Source of the DNA: Mucilaginibacter kameinonensis
GTDB taxonomy: Bacteria > Bacteroidota > Bacteroidia > Sphingobacteriales > Sphingobacteriaceae
Assembly (NCBI RefSeq): GCF_003675385.1
Contig: NZ_RCWZ01000001.1
Location: forward strand, 806,001 to 870,000
Length of the DNA: 64,000 nucleotides
Direction of reading: 5' to 3'
Shown: positions 16,355 to 22,986 of the stretch, one piece after another
Layout: each line of letters begins with the position of its first letter
Numbering within the stretch: position 1 is the first letter of the stretch
The notes under the pieces: generated by a model
Databases searched by the model: none
Seen by the model: the letters and a program-made list of their open reading frames with translations, nothing else
Told to the model about the DNA's origin: nothing
Translations under genes and position numbers: made by a program

Positions 16355-16664
16355 TCCCCTCTTGAGAGGGGGCGCGAAGGAATGAGCGATAGCAGGGGTG
16401 TGTTTATACGATTAGCTTATCAAAGCAGAAACACACCCCTACACCCCTCTCAAGAGCAGGGCTGTTGCATTCTAAAACATATAACGCAAGTTCAAGCGTC
16501 TTTCGCTTGAATAATAACCAAAGTAAGCGTCCACGCTTACGTCTATAACGTATTACGGGAGCGTGGACGCTCAATTAAGGCTAACGATCAAGCGTAGACG
16601 CTTAATCGTGCGAGTTTTTAAGAACTCAATATTAGAATGCAACAGCCCTGCTCTCAAGAGGGGA
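16355..16664. repeat. Palindromic dispersed repeat, copy 2, split by an insertion
   Basis: Opens TCCCCTCTTGAGAGGGG at 16355 and closes with CTCTCAAGAGGGGA ending at 16664. Without the 194-bp insert and one copy of the 10-bp duplication it is 106 bp and matches the reverse complement of 5884-5991 with about 8 mismatches. The opposite orientation of the two copies and their shared position past a minus-strand stop codon suggest repeated transposition to gene ends. Confidence 0.8.
16457..16650. mobile_element. 194-bp non-autonomous element (MITE) with 19-bp inverted ends and 10-bp target duplication
   Basis: Left end CAGGGCTGTTGCATTCTAA (16457-16475) is exactly complementary to the right end (16632-16650). 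It is flanked by perfect direct repeats CTCTCAAGAG at 16447-16456 and 16651-16660, which is the footprint of insertion into the older palindromic repeat. It has no coding capacity. The interior carries several AAGCGT/ACGCTT dyads, for example GTAAGCGTCCACGCTTAC near 16523-16540 and GAGCGTGGACGCTC near 16559-16572. A 10-bp duplication fits DDE transposases such as the IS4 superfamily; the partner transposase is not in this window. Confidence 0.88.
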
Positions 16665-16737
16665 ATCACACAATCCCCCTTTTTGCCTCAAGTTAACGGA
16701 TATGGCATAGGCACTTGATTGGGCGAGAATAATTTTT

Positions 16738-17520
16738 CTATTCCCCCTTAAACTCCGCTTTACGTTTTTCCGTAAAGGCGGCCACTCCCTCTTTAAAATC
16801 TTTGGTGCCGAAGCTTTTGCCAAATTCTGTTATTTCGGTTTCATAGCCGTTAACCCCATCGGTATATGCGGCGTTGATACAGCGAATGGCGGCAGCAAGT
16901 GCTAAAGGTGCGCGGGTTAATATTTTGTTCAGGATCTCTTCGGCTTTGGTTAACAACTCTTCGGGAATAGTTACATGGGTAACCAGGCCATATTGCAAGG
17001 CATCGGCAGCGGTGATCATATCGGCGGTGAGGATCATTTCCATGGCTTTGCCTTTGCCAATCAGTTGTGTGAGGCGCTGCGTGCCGCCATAACCGGGCAT
17101 CAGTCCCAAAGTTACTTCGGGCAGGCCCATTTTAGCGTTATCGGATGCTATGCGGATATGACAAGCCATGGCCAGCTCAAGTCCACCGCCTAAAGCAAAG
17201 CCATTTACTGCCGCTATTACTGGTTTATTGCCATTGGCTATCAGGTCAAAAACTTCGGTATGGCCTTTGCGTGAAAGCTGCGCCCCTCCTTCAACATCCA
17301 GTGCCGCGAACTCACTGATATCTGCACCCGCAACAAATGCTTTTGGTCCTGCACCGGTGATGATGATACCGCCAACGTCCGGATTTTGAAATGCCTCAGC
17401 AAATGCGGTATGCAGTTCGGCAAGGGTATCTTTATTAAGGGCATTCAGTTTGCTTTCGCGGTTGATGGTGATGTATTGAATACGCTCTTTATTTGCTATC
17501 AATAAGTTTTGAAATTCCAT
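16738..17520 (-). CDS. Enoyl-CoA hydratase/isomerase (crotonase) family protein
   Basis: 260 residues, the normal crotonase length. The oxyanion-hole region AFVAGADISEF and the catalytic block NGFALGGGLELAMACHIRIA (first Glu) plus GLPEVTLGLMPGYGGTQRL (second Glu) are all present, so hydratase activity on short-chain enoyl-CoA (3-hydroxybutyryl-CoA dehydratase-like) is the likeliest. It stands alone with no beta-oxidation partners beside it. The two Glu residues separate it from inactive or isomerase-only relatives. Confidence 0.92.
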   Translation of the reverse strand: MEFQNLLIANKERIQYITINRESKLNALNKDTLAELHTAFAEAFQNPDVGGIIITGAGPKAFVAGADISEFAALDVEGGAQLSRKGHTEVFDLIANGNKPVIAAVNGFALGGGLELAMACHIRIASDNAKMGLPEVTLGLMPGYGGTQRLTQLIGKGKAMEMILTADMITAADALQYGLVTHVTIPEELLTKAEEILNKILTRAPLALAAAIRCINAAYTDGVNGYETEITEFGKSFGTKDFKEGVAAFTEKRKAEFKGE

Positions 17521-17639
17521 GGGAGATATACTTTATGTATTGCTTGAAATAACCAGATGCTTCATGTAAAAGTAGTAAGAAAATTATTGAAGTTGTTTTA
17601 CGCTTCCTGTAAACAGATGCATTGATCTGAAAGAAAAAA

Positions 17640-17667
17640 CCGGCATTCTCGTTATTGAGAATACCGG
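17640..17667 (-). terminator. Terminator of the membrane protein/winged-helix regulator operon
   Basis: Arms CCGGCATTCTC (17640-17650) and GAGAATACCGG (17657-17667) with one mismatch and a 6-base loop. Read on the minus strand the hairpin is followed by TTTTTTC. It sits 75 bp past the stop of the regulator at 17743. Confidence 0.8.
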
Positions 17668-17742
17668 GTGTTATAGTGATTAGGTTTAGGCGCAATCGAA
17701 TATTTATTCACTTTGTATTTCAAAGTGAATAAATAAAAAAAA

Positions 17743-18045
17743 TTATAGTTTCTGCTGTTTGATCAAATTTTCGAGGGCAAGCAGGTGCAGCCTGAATGCG
17801 GCGCGCCCTTTTTCGGATGCCAGGTAGCGCGTATTGGGTTTACGGCCTATGAAAGATTTCTCCACCTGGATGTATTCTTCTTTCTCCAGCGCTTTCAGGT
17901 GCGATGCGAGGTTGCCGTCGGTAAGGTCAAGCAATTCTTTAAGCGAGTTAAAGTCATAGCTTTCGTTGGCAACCAATACGCTCATGATTTGCAGGCGGAT
18001 GCGGTTTTCAAAGGCTTTATCAAACTGATCTAATGATATCTTCAC
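17743..18045 (-). CDS. Winged-helix transcriptional regulator (HTH_34/MarR-ArsR-like)
   Basis: 100 residues, essentially one winged-helix domain: FENRIRLQIMSVLVANESYDFNSLKELLDLTDGNLASHLKALEKEEYIQVEKSFIGRKPNTRYLASEKGRAAF. The recognition helix is DGNLASHLKALEK, with the wing after it; this pattern matches PF13601. No metal-binding Cys are present. Translation starts at GTG (18045-18043), which overlaps the upstream membrane gene's TGA as GTGA, so the pair is coupled. It probably controls its own operon and the divergent DCC/SDR pair through dyads at 18738-18796. Confidence 0.9.
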   Translation of the reverse strand: MKISLDQFDKAFENRIRLQIMSVLVANESYDFNSLKELLDLTDGNLASHLKALEKEEYIQVEKSFIGRKPNTRYLASEKGRAAFRLHLLALENLIKQQKL

Positions 18046-18659
18046 TTATCGTATTTAAAATGCATTACCGTACCATAAATAATGTGGAGCAGGCCGAAAC
18101 CAACACTCCAGAAAATTAAGCCGTATCCCGGCATCACGGCACAAAGCAAACCTAATAAAATCTCCAATATCCCCAAGCTTCTAATCCCCGAATATGTATA
18201 ATGACTTCCGGCAACTAACGACATGCCATAAAATATCAGTGTGGCAGGCGCTATAATGCCGTAATAGCCGCGGTAAACCAATATTATGGTAAACAAACCG
18301 CCGCTTACCAGCGGAATTGCCATATTAATAAGCAGGCGCTTGCTGCCGGCGTTCCAAAACGGCTGACCGTTTCTTTTGGCTTTACGTATCGATAGCCAGA
18401 TGCCGGTACCAATTGAAAGTACAAGTACAGCTATGGCTACGATAAATAATTTAATGATCAGCGATTCTTCAATTAAGACCTGACCTTCTCTGAGTGCGGC
18501 GTACTGGCCCTGAAGCAAAGTGTATCCTATCCCCGCGCCAATGAACGCGTAGATCCCGGCCATTACCCCCGAAAGGCCACTAAGCGAAATAAACTTGGCC
18601 GACCGCTCCATCAGGTCGCGGATGGAACTTAACTCTGCATGAATATCTTGTTCTTTCAT
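18042..18659 (-). CDS. Membrane protein paired with a winged-helix regulator
   Basis: 205 residues, six predicted membrane helices in three pairs after a soluble N-terminus. The opening EQDIHAELSSIRDLMERSAKFISLSGLSGVMAGIYAF recurs in Bacteroidota membrane proteins that always sit beside a small winged-helix regulator. ATG 18659 was chosen; the frame runs 16 codons further but that stretch reads as non-coding. It overlaps the regulator by 4 bases. Perhaps a sensor or anti-regulator; function unknown. Confidence 0.85.
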   Translation of the reverse strand: MKEQDIHAELSSIRDLMERSAKFISLSGLSGVMAGIYAFIGAGIGYTLLQGQYAALREGQVLIEESLIIKLFIVAIAVLVLSIGTGIWLSIRKAKRNGQPFWNAGSKRLLINMAIPLVSGGLFTIILVYRGYYGIIAPATLIFYGMSLVAGSHYTYSGIRSLGILEILLGLLCAVMPGYGLIFWSVGFGLLHIIYGTVMHFKYDK

Positions 18660-18737
18660 TAAAAGTACTTTGTTGTTCAAAGTTATAGATAAGATCTGAT
18701 TTTGCAAGAGGGTGAAACACTTTTATTGAAATTTAAT

Positions 18738-18796
18738 TTTCAGTATTTATTGAAAGTTTAAAATATATCGTATATTTGTTTCAGAAAACACTGAAA
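18738..18796. promoter_or_regulatory. Two identical-geometry dyads TTTCA-N8-TGAAA around the DCC-gene promoter
   Basis: Dyad 1 is TTTCAGTATTTATTGAAA (18738-18755) and dyad 2 is TTTCAGAAAACACTGAAA (18779-18796); their centres are 41 bp apart, about four helical turns. A further TGAAA half-site is at 18727-18731. Dyad 1 overlaps the -33 box and dyad 2 lies just past the -7 box of the promoter at 18750-18778. This fits a repression arrangement by the winged-helix protein encoded divergently; the binding partner is inferred. Confidence 0.6.
18750..18778 (+). promoter_or_regulatory. Bacteroidota-type promoter of the DCC/SDR39U1 operon
   Basis: -7 box TATATTTG (18771-18778), an exact match to TAnnTTTG, with TTG at 18750-18752 as the -33 box, 18 bp apart. 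Predicted start near 18785, about 15 nt before the ATG at 18800. Confidence 0.6.
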
Positions 18797-18799
18797 GTT

Positions 18800-19618
18800 A
18801 TGAAAACGCTTAAGAATCATATGATCTTGTTTGATGCCGAGTGCCCTATGTGCCGTGTTTATACCGGGGCGTTTGTAAAAACCGGTATGCTCGATGCCAA
18901 TGGCCGTTCTGCTTACCAGGAAGCGCATGCGGGCACCTGCCCTGTTTATGACAGGCAACGGGCCGTTAACGAAATAGCTTTGATAAACCTGGAAAATGGC
19001 GAGGTGACTTACGGCGTTAAAAGTCTGTTTAAAATAATTGCCAACACTTGGCCAATATTTTCCACCTTATTTGCCTTAAAGCCATTTGTCTGGCTTATGA
19101 GCAAGGCATATGCTTTTATATCATATAACCGCCGGGTAATTATTCCAGCCGCCGAAACGGGGTTTGAGTATCAGCCTACCTTTAAGCTGCATTACCGCTT
19201 ATTGTACCTGCTGTTCACCTGGTTTTGTACCGGGTTTATCTTAACGGCGTATGCGCACTTGCTTGTGGGAATGGTGCCTTTGGGTAACCCTTACCGTGAA
19301 TACCTGATTTGCGGTGGACAAATCCTTTTCCAGGGCGCCGCGATATGCAGTTTTGACCGCCGTAACATGTGGACTTATCTTGGTAATATGATGACCATCT
19401 CTTTTGCAGGCAGTTTATTGCTCTTGATTGGCCTGATGGTAAGTCGCTTTTTTCAATTCGGTCCACTGGTTTATACCATGTATTTTATGGCCGTGGCTGG
19501 TTTGATGTTGCTGGAACATATGCGCCGTACCAAATTGCTGGGGCTTGGCTGGGTACTTACCATTACCTGGGTAACCTACCGTATTGTTTTGTTATTGCTC
19601 ATTTTAAACCTTAACTGA
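18800..19618 (+). CDS. DCC1-like thiol-disulfide oxidoreductase family membrane protein (DUF393)
   Basis: 272 residues. The N-terminal DCC domain shows ILFDAECPMCRVYT (Asp plus CxxC), the family signature, and continues to about residue 115. The rest is membrane: roughly five helices between 125 and 270. The protein thus fuses a DCC head to an integral membrane tail. ATG 18800 fits both the signature spacing and the promoter; a TTG 8 codons upstream falls inside the -7 box. The next gene follows after 2 bp. Confidence 0.87.
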   Translation: MKTLKNHMILFDAECPMCRVYTGAFVKTGMLDANGRSAYQEAHAGTCPVYDRQRAVNEIALINLENGEVTYGVKSLFKIIANTWPIFSTLFALKPFVWLMSKAYAFISYNRRVIIPAAETGFEYQPTFKLHYRLLYLLFTWFCTGFILTAYAHLLVGMVPLGNPYREYLICGGQILFQGAAICSFDRRNMWTYLGNMMTISFAGSLLLLIGLMVSRFFQFGPLVYTMYFMAVAGLMLLEHMRRTKLLGLGWVLTITWVTYRIVLLLLILNLN

Positions 19619-19620
19619 TC

Positions 19621-20550
19621 ATGAAACCCTATAAAAAAATCGTACTGGCAGGTGGCAATGGCTACCTCGGTACTGTGCTGGCTAAATACTATCGCGATCT
19701 GGCTGATGAAGTGATCATTCTTGCCCGGAAACAAAAACCTGTTGATGGCAATGTGCATACCGCACTTTGGGATGGCGAAACCGAAGCCGGGTGGACAGTA
19801 CACCTTACCGGTGCCGATATGCTGATCAACCTGTGCGGCAAAAATGTAAACTGCCGGTATACCGAAAAAAATAAACGGGAAATCATCCGTTCAAGAGTAG
19901 TACCAACTGAGCTGTTGGGCCGGGTGATCAATAAAATGACTAACCCGCCAAAAGTTTGGATCAACGTAACCTCTGCTACTATTTACCGTCATGCCGAAGA
20001 CCATGCGCAGGATGAGGAAACCGGCGAAATAGGTTATGGCTTTTCTATCGATGTTTGCAATATATGGGAAAGCACTTTCTTTAAAACAGATACACCTAAT
20101 ACCCGTAAAATTGCCCTGCGCATGGGTATTGTATTAGGCCACAGTGACAGCGTTTTTCCGCGGTTGCTTAACCTGGTAAGGTTTGGCCTTGGTGGTAAGC
20201 AAGGCGACGGGCAGCAATACATGGCCTGGGTACACGAGCATGATGTGGCCCGCAGCACGCAATGGCTGCTTGATCATCCCGGGTTAAACGGTGTGTTTAA
20301 CTGTACCGCTCCCAAAGCTGAAAAAAACACGGACATGATGCAGGTCATCCGCGAGGCCTATGGCGCGCCTTTCGGTTTGCCTGCTCCCCAATGGCTGCTT
20401 GAGGCCGGCGCATTGCTGATCGGTACTGAAACCGAACTGATTTTAAAAAGCCGCTGGGTAGTTCCCAAACGTTTGCTGGATAGCGGTTTTAAATTTCAGT
20501 ATGAAAGGGCGGAACATGCGGTGCATGATATTTTAAGTATCAGGGGGTAA
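19621..20550 (+). CDS. TIGR01777-type NAD(P)-dependent epimerase (SDR39U1)
   Basis: 309 residues. The Rossmann start KIVLAGGNGYLGTVLAKYY, ADMLINLCGKNVNCRYTEKNKREIIRSRV and VTSATIYRH follow the SDR39U1 pattern, with a C-terminal DUF1731-like region (PAPQWLLEAGALLIGTETELILKSRWVVPKRL). The typical Tyr-x-x-x-Lys is not obvious, as is usual in this group. Relatives have no firm substrate. Co-transcribed with the DCC protein (2-bp gap), so the two may act on one redox process. Confidence 0.9.
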   Translation: MKPYKKIVLAGGNGYLGTVLAKYYRDLADEVIILARKQKPVDGNVHTALWDGETEAGWTVHLTGADMLINLCGKNVNCRYTEKNKREIIRSRVVPTELLGRVINKMTNPPKVWINVTSATIYRHAEDHAQDEETGEIGYGFSIDVCNIWESTFFKTDTPNTRKIALRMGIVLGHSDSVFPRLLNLVRFGLGGKQGDGQQYMAWVHEHDVARSTQWLLDHPGLNGVFNCTAPKAEKNTDMMQVIREAYGAPFGLPAPQWLLEAGALLIGTETELILKSRWVVPKRLLDSGFKFQYERAEHAVHDILSIRG

Positions 20551-20602
20551 CAGAAAGACCGGGACAGAACTCGACCCGTATAAAATTGTTATATTAGGCT
20601 TA

Positions 20603-21613
20603 ATGAAGTTCCATTTGCCGTGGGCAATTGCCTTAATATTTTTCTTTATACTGGCCGGTAGTCTAAAGGCACAGGTAAAGCCAAATCACTACACCGATTA
20701 TCACGTGCACCTGCAGGACTCTGCCACGGTACAATTGGGATTTCGCATGCTAAAGGCTTTTCATCTGAAAGCCACCAGGGTAGATTCGCTTTGCTTTGAT
20801 GCCGATACAATTATCACGCGGCTTGATAAGGCAAAATTTCATTCGGCCTGGATCATATCAAATGCGTATTGGTTCGGCTCGCCGGCAACGCCTGTAAAAA
20901 ATGAATACCAGGAAGTGAAAAAGCAAAACGACTGGATTGCCGCGCAAGCCGCACAGTATCCTGACCGGTTGAGGGCTTTTATGAGTATCAATCCGCTAAA
21001 ACCTTACGCCATAAAAGAGATTGAGCGTTGCGCGGTCACCAAACGTTTTACCGGTCTCAAGCTTCACTTTGCTAATAGTAAGATCAACCTTTTTGATAAA
21101 GCCCAGATTAAACAGTTGCAAAAGGTTTTTGCTGTTGCCAATAAATACAAGCTGCTTCTGCTTGTTCATTTCCGCAGCAGTGAAAAGTGGGACGGTGCGG
21201 CAAACACTGAAATACTGTTAAAGCAAATACTGCCTTTTGCAAAAAATACTAAAGTGGTTATCGCTCACATGGCAGGTTGGGGTGGGTATGACAGGCAATC
21301 CGATAAAGCACTGAGGCTTATAGCTGCCTATTTACATTCAAATAAAGAGCCTGGGCCCAATTTATTCCTTGATGTCAGCGCTGTTTTTCCGCTCGATGAA
21401 AATAGTAACCATACCAAATCCGTCAAAAGGAATACAACCTGGCGCCCGCTGATTGCGCTTAAAAAACAAATCAAAAAAATTGGCACAGATCACATCGTAT
21501 TCGGAACGGATTGGCCTTTAATAGATATCGACCCTTATATTGAAATGTTGAACGAAAACATAGAGAAGCAGATTACGCAACAGATATTGAATACAAGAGT
21601 GGTTGCAGATTGA
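20603..21613 (+). CDS. Exported amidohydrolase-family metal-dependent hydrolase (PF04909)
   Basis: 336 residues with a signal peptide (about 1-24, ending GSLKAQV). TIM-barrel amidohydrolase motifs: DYHVHLQD (HxH on strand 1), KLHFANSK, LLVHFRSS (His), VIAHMAGWGG (His) and FGTDWPL (the last Asp). Members of this PF04909 branch are decarboxylases or lactonases. Export to the periplasm is unusual for the family. It ends right before the palindrome cluster at 21628. Confidence 0.85.
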   Translation: MKFHLPWAIALIFFFILAGSLKAQVKPNHYTDYHVHLQDSATVQLGFRMLKAFHLKATRVDSLCFDADTIITRLDKAKFHSAWIISNAYWFGSPATPVKNEYQEVKKQNDWIAAQAAQYPDRLRAFMSINPLKPYAIKEIERCAVTKRFTGLKLHFANSKINLFDKAQIKQLQKVFAVANKYKLLLLVHFRSSEKWDGAANTEILLKQILPFAKNTKVVIAHMAGWGGYDRQSDKALRLIAAYLHSNKEPGPNLFLDVSAVFPLDENSNHTKSVKRNTTWRPLIALKKQIKKIGTDHIVFGTDWPLIDIDPYIEMLNENIEKQITQQILNTRVVAD

Positions 21614-21627
21614 AGGTTTTACTCGCT

Positions 21628-21735
21628 GTCCGAAGTCTCTGACTTCGGACGACTATGTTTGTAGTCTTCAGACTACAGTGATTTCCTGTAGTTGCAAACT
21701 ACAGGCATATGAGTTCGAAGTCAGAGACTTCGAAC
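21628..21735. repeat. Cluster of four consecutive palindromes between convergent genes
   Basis: Hairpin 1: GTCCGAAGTC-TCT-GACTTCGGAC (21628-21650). Hairpin 2: TGTAGTCT-TC-AGACTACA (21660-21677). Hairpin 3: CCTGTAGTT-GCA-AACTACAGG (21685-21705). Hairpin 4: GTTCGAAGTC-AGA-GACTTCGAAC (21713-21735). The 15-base cores of hairpins 1 and 4 are exact reverse complements, and hairpins 2 and 3 share the GTAGT/ACTAC motif, so the array is itself an inverted repeat. It lies between the + strand amidohydrolase and the minus-strand DUF3999 gene and could stop or protect both transcripts. Confidence 0.85.
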
Positions 21736-21753
21736 AGCAGAGTTCACGTGCAC

Positions 21754-22986
21754 TCAATTATCCCCTTCCTTCTTCTTCACCTCCTTAGTCATCTTCAAAG
21801 TCAAAAACAACAGCAACCCTAATGATACTATGATGGCAACCCAGATCAACACCGTGTAATCTTTACCAGCAGGTTTCACCGCCGCCGCGTAGCCGGTGTT
21901 TTTAACAACAGCTTCATGTTTAATAACGGGTGTGTTGCCGCGGATGCTATCAGCAAAAAATTTAAGGTCGTATTCGGGGGCTTGTGCCAATGAGTCGCCT
22001 GCCAGAAACTGGTAGCTTTGTTTGGCTTCCAAATAACTGATCAGGTATTCGTCGGATTGATAAGCTTTAATCTCGCCGATGCTCAACGGCTGGTTATCGC
22101 CATTGCTGATCTCAATTAGCAGGTGATTGGTTTTCGCGGCAATCAGCAGCTCGGGGTCTTTATCTGATGATAATTCGGTTTCGCTAATCAATTCTTTGCC
22201 ATTGTTCACAAACTGATAAACCGCGACGCCGCGTTTGTAATACTTCGGCGCGCTGATATTGAAGTGCAGCTTATTTACCTGGTACTTATCATTTAGCTTA
22301 ATATCAATAAATGTAGCTTTATTGCTATCCGCGCGGATAACATTTACAGGCGCTATAGCGGTATAACTTTGTGCTGCCGAGGCGTATTCGGTATAAACAC
22401 CGGCCTGCAAAAATTTAACAGGGTTCTTATTCTTATCGTTTACCTGGATTTTTAAATAACGATAGTTGCTTGCTGGGAAGGATAGTAATTGTAAATAAGT
22501 TCCTTCGCTGTTTTGTATAGCTTCCTGCAGCGGAATGTCTTCCTGGATAGCAAACCACTGGTTAAGATTATCACTGCCCAGCAGGTTCACTTTACGTTTT
22601 ACAGCAGTGTTTTGTAACCTGACCCAAAGACGGTCGAGTACCAGGGCGGTTTTATTTTCGATGATAAAAACGGTACTGGTATCTGTTTTGGGCGTGTTGC
22701 TGACCTCCGGAAAAACAACAAAGCTTTTCTGGCTTTTTTGCGGCAGACTCCCGGCTTGTATGTATGGTACAAAATTGCCTTTGGAATCTGCGATGCGGAT
22801 ATCAGATAAATCGGCTTTCGCCTTGGCAATCAACCCTGGTTGCAGACCAATACGGTAAAAGCCCGTGCTGTCAATACTTTGCAGCGCTGCCTTGTATTTA
22901 AAGTTTTTTTGTGCCGATGCCGGTGATACTATGCCGCAAAGCAGCAGTGTAAAAAGTGTTAGCTTATTCAGCTTTTTTAGCTTCAT
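21754..22986 (-). CDS. DUF3999 family protein
   Basis: 410 residues: signal peptide (LTLFTLLLCGIVSPASAQ), a long beta-rich periplasmic region with carbohydrate-binding-like strand patterns (RYLKIQVNDKNKNPVKFLQ), and one C-terminal membrane helix (about 380-400) before a Lys-rich tail. This is the DUF3999 layout, and such genes regularly follow DUF2339 genes. It overlaps the DUF2339 gene by 23 bases, so the two are co-translated and probably form one envelope complex. Function unknown. Confidence 0.85.
   Translation of the reverse strand: MKLKKLNKLTLFTLLLCGIVSPASAQKNFKYKAALQSIDSTGFYRIGLQPGLIAKAKADLSDIRIADSKGNFVPYIQAGSLPQKSQKSFVVFPEVSNTPKTDTSTVFIIENKTALVLDRLWVRLQNTAVKRKVNLLGSDNLNQWFAIQEDIPLQEAIQNSEGTYLQLLSFPASNYRYLKIQVNDKNKNPVKFLQAGVYTEYASAAQSYTAIAPVNVIRADSNKATFIDIKLNDKYQVNKLHFNISAPKYYKRGVAVYQFVNNGKELISETELSSDKDPELLIAAKTNHLLIEISNGDNQPLSIGEIKAYQSDEYLISYLEAKQSYQFLAGDSLAQAPEYDLKFFADSIRGNTPVIKHEAVVKNTGYAAAVKPAGKDYTVLIWVAIIVSLGLLLFLTLKMTKEVKKKEGDN

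Larger units (their letters stand above)
16285..16737. other. Intergenic region, 453 bp, made mostly of nested repeats
   Basis: Convergent gap between the PhnA-like gene (plus) and the crotonase gene (minus). It is filled by the second copy of the 108-bp palindromic repeat (16355-16664), itself split by a 194-bp transposon-like insertion (16457-16650), followed by the shared CTCAAGTTAACGG tail at 16687-16699. A 102-codon frame across part of it is an accident of the repeat and is not called. Confidence 0.75.

Noticed and set aside
16202-16510. 102-codon + strand frame starting inside the PhnA-like gene
   Set aside because: It overlaps the end of a well-supported gene and then runs through the palindromic repeat and into the MITE; the translation is repeat-derived.
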